NCBI RefSeq assembly: GCF_019636155.1
Contig: NZ_JAHBYB010000007.1
Location: 94,805-158,804 of the forward strand
Direction: 5' to 3'
DNA length: 64,000 nt
Source of the DNA: Brevundimonas sp.
Lineage (GTDB): Bacteria; Pseudomonadota; Alphaproteobacteria; Caulobacterales; Caulobacteraceae
Shown here: piece by piece, positions 25,269-33,044 of the stretch
How the letters are laid out: each line of letters opens with the position of its first letter
Numbering within the stretch: the stretch's first letter is position 1
The notes under the pieces: generated by a model
The model's database searches: none
The model's input: the letters and a program-made list of their open reading frames with translations, nothing else
What the model was told of the DNA's origin: nothing
Position numbers and translations under genes: made by a program

Positions 25269-25633
25269 TGCAGTTCGAGATCACCAAGGCGGCCACCTTC
25301 GACGCGGCCCACCATTTCCCCAACGAGCCGGAGGGCAGCATCTATCGCCGCCTGCACGGCCATTCCTTCATGGTCGAGGCGACGGTGCGCAGCGAGACGC
25401 TGGACGCCGATCACGGCTGGGTCGCCGACCTGGGCGCCCTGGACCGCGCGTTGAAGGCGGCGGCGGAAGAACTGGATCACGGCCTGCTGAACGACAAGCC
25501 GGGGCTGGAGCTGCCCAGCCTGGAGAAGCTGTGCCTGTGGTTCGTGGGGCGGCTACAGCCGGAATGGCCGGGTCTGTGCCGGGTGACCGTGGGGCGGCCG
25601 ACGATCAACGAGCGGTGCACCCTGACACTTTGA
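25268..25633 (+). CDS. queD: 6-carboxy-tetrahydropterin synthase-like protein, catalytic Cys replaced by Tyr
   Basis: QueD makes 6-carboxytetrahydropterin from dihydroneopterin triphosphate. The 121-residue protein keeps the zinc histidines (His15, and His30/His32 in RLHGHSF), the Asp70-His71 pair in ELDHGLLND and the Glu in TINERC. The residue that aligns with catalytic Cys27 of E. coli QueD (segment EGHKCGRLHGH) is Tyr26 here (EGSIYRRLHGH). It is therefore either a lineage variant with altered chemistry or a protein with another pterin role. Operon context (TGATG overlap with queE) strongly ties it to the queuosine pathway. Element B2 follows its stop. Confidence 0.88.
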   Translation: MQFEITKAATFDAAHHFPNEPEGSIYRRLHGHSFMVEATVRSETLDADHGWVADLGALDRALKAAAEELDHGLLNDKPGLELPSLEKLCLWFVGRLQPEWPGLCRVTVGRPTINERCTLTL

Positions 25634-25644
25634 GAAGATGAAGC

Positions 25645-25775
25645 GTCTCCTCCCCATGTCATGGGTAGGGGGACCGCGAAGCGGTGGAGGGGCTCTTCAC
25701 GACACGAAGACAGAACCCCTCCGTCTCGTCGGCTATGCCGCCGATCCACCTCCCCATCGCTGATGGGGAGGAGAC
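25645..25775. repeat. Palindromic element type B, copy 2
   Basis: This 131-base unit has the same perfect 11-base ends as copy 1 (GTCTCCTCCCC/GGGGAGGAGAC) and a nearly identical core. It differs mainly at a deleted GCGC-type stretch near the right end and a few substitutions. It lies between the convergent ends of queD and the lipoprotein gene, 11 bases after the queD stop. Confidence 0.9.
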
Positions 25776-25785
25776 AGGATGCCGG

Positions 25786-26058
25786 TCAGCAGCGCTTGCC
25801 CTGGCGCTGGCGGCGTTCGCAGCGGTCCTGGCGGCGCTGTTCCTCGCGCGCCTCGCGTTCGCGGCGCAGGCGGGTTTCCTCGTCCGAGGTGGTGACGGCG
25901 TCCACGCCGGCGCCGACGACCGCGCCCGTGGCTTTCGCCGCCCCGCCGATGACGGCGCCCGTCGTGCCGACCGCGGCCCCGACCAGGCAGCCCTGGAGCA
26001 TCAGACCGGCGCTCAGGACGGCGGTCAGGGCGGGCAGGCGCGAGAAGGATCGGATCAT
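25786..26058 (-). CDS. Small lipoprotein with Gly/Ala-rich segment and charged tail
   Basis: The 90-residue product has a signal sequence with lipobox ending MLQGC (about residue 24). A short Gly/Ala/Val segment (LVGAAVGTTGAVIGGAAKATGAVVGAG) follows, and then a highly charged Arg/Glu tail with LRREREAREEQRRQDRCERR. An AGGAG site 11 bases before the ATG supports the start at 26058. It resembles the small NF-type lipoproteins of alphaproteobacteria with an unassigned role, possibly envelope stress or anchoring. Confidence 0.72.
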   Translation of the reverse strand: MIRSFSRLPALTAVLSAGLMLQGCLVGAAVGTTGAVIGGAAKATGAVVGAGVDAVTTSDEETRLRREREAREEQRRQDRCERRQRQGKRC

Positions 26059-26115
26059 GGCGGAGCGTCTCCTGATCCGCCCATCTAGGGCGATGATGGT
26101 GAAGGAAGGCTGAGG

Positions 26116-26142
26116 AAAAATCCTCCCCCGATGGGGGAGGAT
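26116..26142 (-). terminator. Rho-independent terminator of the gene at 26148
   Basis: On the minus strand a perfect 10-base-pair stem (ATCCTCCCCC with GGGGGAGGAT, 3-base loop) lies 6 bases after the stop codon. It is followed by TTTT. Confidence 0.92.
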
Positions 26143-26147
26143 CAGGT

Positions 26148-26996
26148 TCAGGCCTGCGCCGCCCGGCGCGGCGGGATCAGCTTGCGCCTCTGCCGCGACA
26201 GGGCCAGGGGCCGTCCGTCCGCGCCCCAGCAGACGGCGTCGTCCACCGTCCAGCCCAGCCCCAGGTCCAGCATGTGGAACTCGAAGAAGGCCCAGCCGTC
26301 GGGCGCCGTCTCGGGGTTCGGATCGGCCAGGATGTCGTAGCGCAGGTCCACCGTCGTCATCATCGGCGGTCGCCGGCTGGCCGTCCAGGCGGGGGGATAG
26401 AGGGCGTCCAGCAGGTAGCACAGCCGCGCCTCGTCCAGCGGCCGCCCATCGGCGATCCGCATCCACAGACGCTCGACCACCGGCCGGCCCTCATTGCCGC
26501 CCAGGATGTTGGGGCCGCCGTCGAACCTGAACTCGACATGCTGGGCGAAGCGGGGGGCCATGGGGCCGGCGATGGTGGCGGCCGGGTCCAGACTGTCCAG
26601 GGGCGGGGGAGGGGCCGCGATCTCGGCGAGCGCGGGCCCGTCGCCGTCGCCGCCGAAGGTGGCCGAGCCGCTGTGGGTCAGGCGGCCGTCCTGATGCGCC
26701 TGAACCGCCGCATAGGCGACGGATCGGCCGCCGCGCAGCAGCCGGGGACGAAAGGCCAGGTCGTCCTCGAACCGGGCGGCGGCCAGATATTGCACCGACA
26801 GGGTCCGCAGGGGCGCGGTCAGGCCCAGGCCGTGGCGCATCGCCTGGGCGCACAGGGCCGCCAGAAGGCCGCCGAACGGAAAGCCGGTCTCGGGCGGCTG
26901 GTCCTGCCGGCCGTTGGAGAAGTCGCCCGACAGCCGGGCGATCAGGTCATCGCCGCTGGGCGTCAGGGTCAGAGCGTCGGAAACGGTCACGGTCAT
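26148..26996 (-). CDS. Acyl-CoA thioesterase family protein (double hotdog, TesB-like)
   Basis: The 282-residue protein has the double-hotdog layout of TesB/4HBT_3 thioesterases. N-terminal LSGDFSNGRQDQPPETGFPFGGLLAALCAQAM, LRTLSVQYLAAARFED and SVAYAAVQAHQDGRLTHSGSATFGG form the first fold. WMRIADGRPLDEARLCYLLDALYPPAW and MMTTVDLRYDILADP form the second. It probably hydrolyses acyl-CoA esters. A clean terminator follows. It is divergent from the HxlR regulator gene. Confidence 0.85.
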   Translation of the reverse strand: MTVTVSDALTLTPSGDDLIARLSGDFSNGRQDQPPETGFPFGGLLAALCAQAMRHGLGLTAPLRTLSVQYLAAARFEDDLAFRPRLLRGGRSVAYAAVQAHQDGRLTHSGSATFGGDGDGPALAEIAAPPPPLDSLDPAATIAGPMAPRFAQHVEFRFDGGPNILGGNEGRPVVERLWMRIADGRPLDEARLCYLLDALYPPAWTASRRPPMMTTVDLRYDILADPNPETAPDGWAFFEFHMLDLGLGWTVDDAVCWGADGRPLALSRQRRKLIPPRRAAQA

Positions 26997-27131
26997 GGGG
27001 CGGGCATAGACGGAGGAAAAGGAGGGCGAAAGGCGTCAGACGCCTCTCGCCCCAGTCGAGGGATGCAGGAACGCTCCGGCCCGTTCGGGGGATTGTCCGT
27101 TGCAAAACAAGACTGACTTACTGCGTCCCGA

Positions 27132-27150
27132 TTGGCAACCCACTTGCCAA
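27132..27150. promoter_or_regulatory. Candidate HxlR operator (perfect inverted repeat)
   Basis: TTGGCAA-CCCAC-TTGCCAA is a 7-base perfect inverted repeat with a 5-base spacer, 29 bases before the HxlR start. Dimeric HxlR-type regulators often bind such sites in front of their own gene, so autoregulation of the regulator-GST pair is likely (inference). Confidence 0.6.
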
Positions 27151-27178
27151 AAGCCTGACGCGAGGTCACCTTGGACCC

Positions 27179-27670
27179 ATGGGCCGCACCGCAGACTATT
27201 CCCGACAAAGCTGTTCGATCGCCGCGACGCTGGAGGTGATCGGCGATCCCTGGACCCTGCTGGTCATCCGCGACGCCTTTCAGGGCGTCAGCCGGTTCGA
27301 ACAGTGGCAGGAGCGGCTGGGCGTAGCGCGCAACGTCCTGGCCGCGCGGCTGAAGACCCTGGTGGCGCACGGGGTGCTGGAACCGCGTCTCTATTCCGAA
27401 CGGCCGCCGCGCAACGAATATGTGCTGACCGCCAAGGGCAAGGACCTGTCGGACGTGCTGCTGACCCTGCACGGCTGGGGGCTGAAACACCTGTATGGCG
27501 AGATGGACGCGGGGGTCAGTTTCACCCACACGACCTGCGGCGCCGAACTGACGCCGCGGCTGGCCTGTTCGTGCTGCGGCGAGATCGTCAAGCGCCGCGA
27601 CATCGCCATCAGCTTCCAGGCCGACCGGCCCACGGTCGCCGACGTCCTGCCCAAGGACGAAGCGGCCTAG
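27179..27670 (+). CDS. HxlR-family winged helix regulator
   Basis: The 163-residue protein has the HxlR signature: Cys12 in SCSIAATLEVIGDPWTLLVIRDAF, a winged-helix core RFEQWQERLGVARNVLAARLKTLVAHGVLE, and the wing RNEYVLTAKGKDL. The C-terminal extension (residues 110-163) has a Cys-rich element: TCGAELTPRLACSCCGEIV. HxlR proteins sense electrophiles or oxidants, often through the N-terminal Cys. The next gene, a GST, starts 1 base after the stop, so the pair probably forms a stress-inducible detoxification unit. Confidence 0.88.
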   Translation: MGRTADYSRQSCSIAATLEVIGDPWTLLVIRDAFQGVSRFEQWQERLGVARNVLAARLKTLVAHGVLEPRLYSERPPRNEYVLTAKGKDLSDVLLTLHGWGLKHLYGEMDAGVSFTHTTCGAELTPRLACSCCGEIVKRRDIAISFQADRPTVADVLPKDEAA

Positions 27671-27671
27671 G

Positions 27672-28421
27672 ATGGCCTCCGCCACCCTGATCGGCAGTCC
27701 GGTCTCGCCCTATGTCCGCAAGGTGCTGGCGGCCTGCGCCGTCAAGGGGGTGACGGTCGCGGTCGATCCGATCACGCCTTTCATGGGGAACGACGGCTTT
27801 TCCAGGATCAGTCCGCTCAGGCGCATTCCGGTGTGGATCGAGGATGATTTCATCCTCAACGATTCAAGCGCCATCGTCCAATATATCGAGGAAACGCGAC
27901 CGGGGCCGTCTCTATGGCCGGCCGATCCGCGCGACCGGGCCAGGGCGCGCTGGCTGGAGGAGTATGGAGACACCCGGCTGTTCGACGTGCTGGGCTGGAA
28001 GCTGTTCTTCCAGATCGCCCTGAAGCCGCGCTTCTTCGGCGGAGAGACGGACCAGGCCGTCGTGGCCCATGCGCGCGACGTCGAACTGCCCGAAATCCTG
28101 GACTATCTGGAAAGCGTGTCTGCTCAGGACGGCTTCCTGTTCGGAGAGGAGCCTGGCGTGGCCGATTTCGCCGTCACCGCCGCCTGCATGAACCTTGAGG
28201 CGATCCGGGTGAGGGTGGATCCGGCCCGTTGGCCCCGGTTCGCGGGCCTCATCGCCCGGGTCCAGGACACGCCGCTAGGCAATCTGAACCGGCTGGCGGG
28301 CCGCCTGATGAGGACGCCGGTCGAACAGCACCGCGAGGTGCTGCCCGAGTTCGGCCTGGCCCCCACCGAGACGACCCTGCTCGGCCGCGAGGCCCGGCGC
28401 GGACCGATGACGGCAGCCTGA
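27672..28421 (+). CDS. Glutathione S-transferase family protein
   Basis: The 249-residue protein has a thioredoxin-like N-terminal domain (LIGSPVSPYVRKVLAACAVKGV ... IPVWIEDDFILNDSSAIVQYIEE, with the glutathione-binding Asp-Ser-Ser). A helical C-terminal domain (residues 90-215) includes the N-capping-type segment FGEEPGVADFAVTAA. It is longer than classical GSTs by about 35 residues at the C-terminus. It is translationally close to the HxlR regulator (1-base gap), which suggests control by it. Confidence 0.87.
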   Translation: MASATLIGSPVSPYVRKVLAACAVKGVTVAVDPITPFMGNDGFSRISPLRRIPVWIEDDFILNDSSAIVQYIEETRPGPSLWPADPRDRARARWLEEYGDTRLFDVLGWKLFFQIALKPRFFGGETDQAVVAHARDVELPEILDYLESVSAQDGFLFGEEPGVADFAVTAACMNLEAIRVRVDPARWPRFAGLIARVQDTPLGNLNRLAGRLMRTPVEQHREVLPEFGLAPTETTLLGREARRGPMTAA

Positions 28422-28427
28422 CGCCGG

Positions 28428-30368
28428 TCAGTCGCCCGTTTTCCTCACATATCGATCCAGGAAGGCCAGATAGGCCTCCTGGGCGGTGATCCGGTTGTCG
28501 CGGCGGGTGAAGCCGTGGCCCTCGTTGGGGAAGAGGACGTATTCGACCGGCACGTCGTTGGCCCGCACCGCGGCGACCAGTTCGTCCGACTCGACCTGCA
28601 GCACGCGCGGGTCGTTGGCGCCCTGGACCACCAGAAGCGGCCGCTTGATGTTCGAGGCGTGGAACAGGGGCGAGATGCGGCGGTGCCGCTCGGCGTCGAC
28701 GGCGGGGTCGCCCATCTCGTCGAACAGGGCGTCCCTTTGCGCACCCCACCAGGCGGGAATGGATTCCAGCGTCCGCACCCAGTTGGTCACGCCGAAGATG
28801 TTCACCCCCGCCTCGAAGGCTTCCGGATGGAAGGCCAGGGCCGCGGCGGTCATGAAGCCGCCGTAGGAGCCGCCCATCACCGCCACCTGGTCGTCGGCCA
28901 CCCAGTCCTGCTGGCGCAGCCAGTCGCCGCCCGCCACGATGTCGCGCAGATCCGCCTCGCCATGGGCCTTGTCGTCCATGTGGAAGAAGGTCTTGCCATA
29001 GCCGGACGAGCCGCGGTTGTTGGCGCCCAGCACCGCATAGCCGTGGTTCACCAGATGCTGGATCATGGCCGAATAGCCGCGCCGGGTCTGGCCGCCCGGC
29101 CCGCCGTGCACCAGAACCACGGCCGGCGCCGGATGGGCCGCCGAGGCGCCCTTGGGCCGATACAGGACCGCCGGGATCATCACCCCGCCTTCGCCCGGAT
29201 AGCGGACGATCACAGCCTCGACCAGGTCGCTTTCGTCGATGGCCGGGTTCAGGGCGTGGGTCAGCCGCCGCGCCTGGCCGGTCGCCAGGTCGGCGACGAA
29301 CACATCCGCCGGCGAGGTGTCGGACGAGACGGTGAAGGCGATGCGCGCCTCGTCCTGGCTGAACCGCACCTGGCCCACGTCTCCGTCCGGCAGGCCGGTC
29401 AGGGCGACCGGTTGATCGGTCGTGGTGTCGATCAGGCTGACCTCGGTCTTGGCGTCGGCGTTCAGCCCCGACACCCGATAGCGGCCCGAGGGCGAATAGG
29501 TGACGAAGCTGACGTCCCAGTCGGCGCGGATCAGAGGCCGGGTCTGGCCGGTGGCCAGATCGTAGGTCAGGGCCTCGTCGAACTCGCTGGTCTCGTTGGT
29601 GGCGATCAGCAGGGCCTTGCCGTCGGGGGTGAAGTCATAGGCCGCATAGGCCACGTCGCCCTCGTGCGGGGTCAGCAGGCGCGGCTCCCCGCCCTGCTCC
29701 AGGTCGGCCAGATACAGGTTGTTGTTGGCGCTGGAGATCTGGCGGTCCAGGACCAGCCAGCGTCCGTCCGGCGACAGGGCGACGGGCTGGAGCCCGCCGG
29801 GGTTCTGGAAGACGATGCGGCTGTCGTAGGTCGCGGCGTCGATGGCCAGGATGTCGAAGGCGGCCGGATCGCGCCCGTTGGCGGCGACATAGAGGGTGGC
29901 GCCGTCCGTGTTCCAGCCCACGAAGTCGGCCTTCAGCCGCTCGCCCGGCGTCAGGTCGCGGATCGACCCGTCCAGTTCGCGCACGAACAGGTGGTCCAGT
30001 TCGTCGCCCCCGCCATCCTGGCTGAACAGGACCCGGCCGTCGGCGGGGAAATAGCTGACCGCCCGCGCCGCGCTGGTGGTCGAGGCGGTCAGGGGAACCG
30101 GATCGCCGCCCGCCACGGGCTGGGCATAGGCGTTGAACACCCCGCTGGCGTCGGAGGTCATCAGCACATGGGCGCCGTCCGGAGAAAAGGCGCGGCCGGC
30201 CCCGGCGGACATGCCGAAGCTGGTGGTCTCGAAGAACTGGGCGGCGCTATAGGTCCGGGTGGCCGCGGCGGCGGCCGGCGCCTCCTGGGCCAGGGCCGCG
30301 GCGGGCGCCCCCAGGACGACGGAAAGGGCCAGGGCCGACACCAGGCCGGCGGCGTATGCGCGTTTCAT
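28428..30368 (-). CDS. Secreted S9 family serine peptidase (prolyl oligopeptidase type)
   Basis: The 646-residue protein has a signal peptide ending near ALAQ (about residue 28) and a seven-bladed beta-propeller region with repeated GR-type strands (residues about 45-390). The C-terminal alpha/beta hydrolase has the catalytic Ser in VMGGSYGGFMTAAAL, the Asp in VVQGANDPRVLQ and the His in FPNEGHGFTRR. This is the layout of dipeptidyl/acylaminoacyl peptidases acting on peptides in the periplasm. The start at 30368 has an AGGGGAA site; the longer frame upstream is unsupported. Confidence 0.92.
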   Translation of the reverse strand: MKRAYAAGLVSALALSVVLGAPAAALAQEAPAAAAATRTYSAAQFFETTSFGMSAGAGRAFSPDGAHVLMTSDASGVFNAYAQPVAGGDPVPLTASTTSAARAVSYFPADGRVLFSQDGGGDELDHLFVRELDGSIRDLTPGERLKADFVGWNTDGATLYVAANGRDPAAFDILAIDAATYDSRIVFQNPGGLQPVALSPDGRWLVLDRQISSANNNLYLADLEQGGEPRLLTPHEGDVAYAAYDFTPDGKALLIATNETSEFDEALTYDLATGQTRPLIRADWDVSFVTYSPSGRYRVSGLNADAKTEVSLIDTTTDQPVALTGLPDGDVGQVRFSQDEARIAFTVSSDTSPADVFVADLATGQARRLTHALNPAIDESDLVEAVIVRYPGEGGVMIPAVLYRPKGASAAHPAPAVVLVHGGPGGQTRRGYSAMIQHLVNHGYAVLGANNRGSSGYGKTFFHMDDKAHGEADLRDIVAGGDWLRQQDWVADDQVAVMGGSYGGFMTAAALAFHPEAFEAGVNIFGVTNWVRTLESIPAWWGAQRDALFDEMGDPAVDAERHRRISPLFHASNIKRPLLVVQGANDPRVLQVESDELVAAVRANDVPVEYVLFPNEGHGFTRRDNRITAQEAYLAFLDRYVRKTGD

Positions 30369-30453
30369 CGAATTCCCCTTTGAAGGCTCCCCTGAAGGAG
30401 GCTTCACCTGAGCATTTCGGATGCAGACTGTCGCGCTTTTTCGGCGAACGCCG

Positions 30454-31032
30454 TCAGCCGACGCCGCGCAGGGCGATCAGGGGGATGACGATGTCCTCCT
30501 CGTCGTCCAGGTGCCGGGTCAGGGGCGCAAGGGCGGCCTCGATGGCGTCGGCCAGGCGCAGGGCCGCGCCGGGCGCGTCCGGGGCGGCGGTCGCCACGGC
30601 CAGGTGGAAGGCTCGACCCGCCTCCAGCATGGCCTCCAGATGGGCGTGGACGGCGTCATGGTCGCGGTCCAGCAGGTCGATGCCCTCGCCGATGCGCGGC
30701 TCCATCCGGCGGAAGGCGGGAAAATAATGGCCGCTCTCGACCCGGTGATGACCATCCAGATGCTGCAGGAAGGCCTGGAGGGTCGGGATCAGGGCCTGAT
30801 GCAGGCCGTGCGGATCGGCCGGATCGGCGCGGAACCGGTCGGTCAGTCCGGTCATCCGCGCGCCCTGGGCCCGGAAACCCTGATGCATCTGAAGCCAGTG
30901 GGCCGCCGTGGGGCCCAGCGACGGTTCGGACCACCGGCTGCGCGGGAACCGGTCACGCAGATACAGCCAGTCGGCGGGCAGACCTGTCCGCGACGCCAAA
31001 GCCAGAGACTCTGAAATCCGGGGGTCAGACAA
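30454..31032 (-). CDS. Hemerythrin HHE domain protein
   Basis: The roughly 192-residue protein has four helices with the HHE pattern: [33 protein letters not shown] and [13 protein letters not shown]. These supply the His/Glu ligands of a diiron centre (residues about 95-185). Hemerythrin-like proteins bind oxygen or nitric oxide or protect iron. The start is uncertain. The TTG at 31032 overlaps the mnmA stop region and gives a sensible N-terminus, while an earlier ATG at 31092 lies inside mnmA. It is directly downstream of mnmA on the same strand. Confidence 0.78.
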   Translation of the reverse strand: MSDPRISESLALASRTGLPADWLYLRDRFPRSRWSEPSLGPTAAHWLQMHQGFRAQGARMTGLTDRFRADPADPHGLHQALIPTLQAFLQHLDGHHRVESGHYFPAFRRMEPRIGEGIDLLDRDHDAVHAHLEAMLEAGRAFHLAVATAAPDAPGAALRLADAIEAALAPLTRHLDDEEDIVIPLIALRGVG

Positions 31033-32248
31033 CCGGGGTCGTGTCCCGGATGAACCCCCCGCCCAGCAGCCGGTCGGGATCGGCGGGATCATAGAGGGCG
31101 CAGGCCTGGCCCGGCGCCACGCCTTCCTCGCCGTCGGCGAACACCACCTGAACGGTGTCTCCGTCCAGCCGCAGCCGGGCGGGGGAGGGGGGACGGGTCG
31201 AACGCACGCGCGCCAGCACGGCCGCGCCCTCGGTCGCCGCCGCGTCGATGGTCGCCTGGTCGCCCAGCCAGTTGGTCTCTTCCAGCGTCAGGGCGGCGGT
31301 CAGCAGGGCTTCGCGCGGGCCGACCACCACCTCGCGACGGTCGGGGTCCAGCCGGGTGACGAACAGGGGCTCGCCCACCGCCACGTTCAGCCCGCGCCTC
31401 TGGCCGATGGTGTAGCCGGTGATGCCGGTGTGATCGCCCAGTTCGCGGCCGTCCATATGCACGATCTTGCCCGGCGCCCGGCCTTGCGGCCGCAGCCGGT
31501 CGATCAGGGTGCGATAGTCGCCGGACGGCACGAAACAGATGTCCTGGCTGTCCGGCTTGGCGGCGATCTTCAGGCCCAGTTCGGCGGCGACGCCCCGCAC
31601 CTGGGGCTTTTCCAGGTCGGCCAGGGGAAAGCGCAGGAAATCCAGCTGATCGCGCGTGGTGGCGAACAGGAAATAGGACTGGTCGCGGCTGTGGTCGATC
31701 GCCTTGCGCATCTGGCTGCGGCCATCGGCGCCGACGGCGCGGCGGACATAGTGGCCGGTGGCCATGGCCATGGCCCCCAGGTCGCGGGCGACATCCAGCA
31801 GGTCGCGGAACTTCACCGTCTGGTTGCAGCGGATGCAGGGCACGGGCGTCTGGCCGCGCAAGTAACTGTCGGCGAACTGGTCGATCACCGCGTCGCGGAA
31901 CCGGCTTTCGTAGTCGAGGACGTAGTGGGGGATGCCCAGGGTCTCGGCCGCCAGCCGGGCGTCGTGGATGTCCTGACCGGCGCAACAGGCGCCCTTCTTC
32001 TTCAGGGCCGCGCCGTGGTCGTAGAGCTGCAGCGTCACGCCGACGACGTCGTATCCCGCCTTGTGCAGCAGGGCGGCGACGACGGTGGAGTCCACCCCGC
32101 CCGACATGGCCGCCACGACGCGCGATCCGACCGGCAGGCCGACCGCCGCGCGCGCGGCCGCGATCGCCGCATCCATGTCGCCGTCGGCGCTCATGGGGGC
32201 GATGGTCGGGATCGGACAGGACGGCTCGATCTGCGTCATCGCCGCCAT
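31025..32248 (-). CDS. mnmA: tRNA-specific 2-thiouridylase
   Basis: MnmA thiolates U34 of tRNA-Lys, Glu and Gln. The 407-residue protein has the PP-loop [15 protein letters not shown], the catalytic Cys in [12 protein letters not shown], the second catalytic Cys in [12 protein letters not shown], and the central [29 protein letters not shown] stretch. The terminal beta-barrel domains are also present. tRNA-Lys(UUU), one of its substrates, is also encoded in this window. It is upstream of, and overlaps, the hemerythrin gene. The N-terminal extension of about 40 residues before the PP-loop is longer than in E. coli. Confidence 0.95.
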   Translation of the reverse strand: MAAMTQIEPSCPIPTIAPMSADGDMDAAIAAARAAVGLPVGSRVVAAMSGGVDSTVVAALLHKAGYDVVGVTLQLYDHGAALKKKGACCAGQDIHDARLAAETLGIPHYVLDYESRFRDAVIDQFADSYLRGQTPVPCIRCNQTVKFRDLLDVARDLGAMAMATGHYVRRAVGADGRSQMRKAIDHSRDQSYFLFATTRDQLDFLRFPLADLEKPQVRGVAAELGLKIAAKPDSQDICFVPSGDYRTLIDRLRPQGRAPGKIVHMDGRELGDHTGITGYTIGQRRGLNVAVGEPLFVTRLDPDRREVVVGPREALLTAALTLEETNWLGDQATIDAAATEGAAVLARVRSTRPPSPARLRLDGDTVQVVFADGEEGVAPGQACALYDPADPDRLLGGGFIRDTTPVV

Positions 32249-32314
32249 TTAGGGTGAAACCGGCGCGATTTCGAGGCCCGGCCCTGTTAAGGTGATCGCG
32301 CAGAGGAGCCGCAC

Positions 32315-32722
32315 ATGGCCTCAGAACCCAAGACCAGGCCGACCGACGCCTCGGTGGCGGATTTCATCGCCGCCGTCGAAAACCCCAGACGGCGCGCTCA
32401 GGCCCAGGTGATCCACGACCTGCTGACTGAGGTCAGTGGCGAGACGGCGGTGATGTGGGGCCCTTCGATCATCGGCTATGGCCGCTATCGGGGGCCGACC
32501 GGGGAATGGCCCTTGCACGGCTTCTCGCCGCGAAAGGCCAATCTGGTGCTCTATTTCGCGCCCGAGTTTCCGGAGCGGGAGGCGCTGATGGCCAGGATGG
32601 GGCCGCACAAGTCGAGCGTGTCCTGCGTCTATGTCACGGACCTGAACAAGATCGACCTGGACGTGGTGCGGGAACTGGCCGTGAAATCGGCGGCTTCGAC
32701 CCGGGCGCGCCATCCGGACTGA
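32315..32722 (+). CDS. DUF1801 (YdhG-like) domain protein
   Basis: The 135-residue protein matches DUF1801 as known from YdhG/YjhX-like proteins: ASVADFIAAVENPRRRAQAQVIHDLLTEV, MWGPSIIGYG, FSPRKANLVLYF and KSSVSCVYVTDLNKIDLDVVRELAVKS. The family has an unassigned role; it resembles iron-chaperone frataxin-like folds. It lies between mnmA and the small minus-strand gene. The cgcagaggagccgcac stretch before the ATG contains an AGAGGAG site. Confidence 0.83.
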   Translation: MASEPKTRPTDASVADFIAAVENPRRRAQAQVIHDLLTEVSGETAVMWGPSIIGYGRYRGPTGEWPLHGFSPRKANLVLYFAPEFPEREALMARMGPHKSSVSCVYVTDLNKIDLDVVRELAVKSAASTRARHPD

Positions 32723-32725
32723 TCC

Positions 32726-32953
32726 TCAGGCCGCCAGTCGCAGGTCGGCCGCCTCCCAGCCGCCGCGCGCCTCGTCCCACAGGGCGTCTTCCTCGGTGTA
32801 GCGCACCTGGGCCGCCGCCGAGATGACATCGACCACCTGTTCCTCCAGCCGGTCCCAGATCACGGCCAGGTCGGCGCAGCCCTCGGCCTCGCAGGGCACG
32901 ATCAGATAGCGGCTGGCGTTGACGGCGGCGGCGGGGGCGAAACGGCGGGCCAT
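32726..32953 (-). CDS. Small conserved hypothetical protein, divergent from a WYL regulator
   Basis: The 75-residue protein MARRFAPAAAVNASRYLIVPC.. continues with EGCADLAVIWDRLEEQVVDVISAAAQVRYTEEDALWDEARGG. A GGAG site about 8 bases before the ATG at 32953 supports this start. No motif is recognised; it looks alpha-beta and soluble. It is divergent from the WYL-domain regulator, and a perfect inverted repeat lies between them. Confidence 0.6.
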   Translation of the reverse strand: MARRFAPAAAVNASRYLIVPCEAEGCADLAVIWDRLEEQVVDVISAAAQVRYTEEDALWDEARGGWEAADLRLAA

Positions 32954-32992
32954 GGAATGTCTCCGGGTCTTGTCGGTGATCCGATGAGTGGA

Positions 32993-33008
32993 CAATGCTG
33001 CGGCATTG
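32993..33008. promoter_or_regulatory. Inverted repeat between WYL regulator and small gene
   Basis: CAATGC-TGCG-GCATTG is a perfect 6-base inverted repeat (4-base spacer) in the 91-base divergent region. It is a plausible operator for the WYL regulator. Confidence 0.5.
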
Positions 33009-33044
33009 CGCCAGAAACGGTCGTATCATTTTCGGGGGCCGGGC

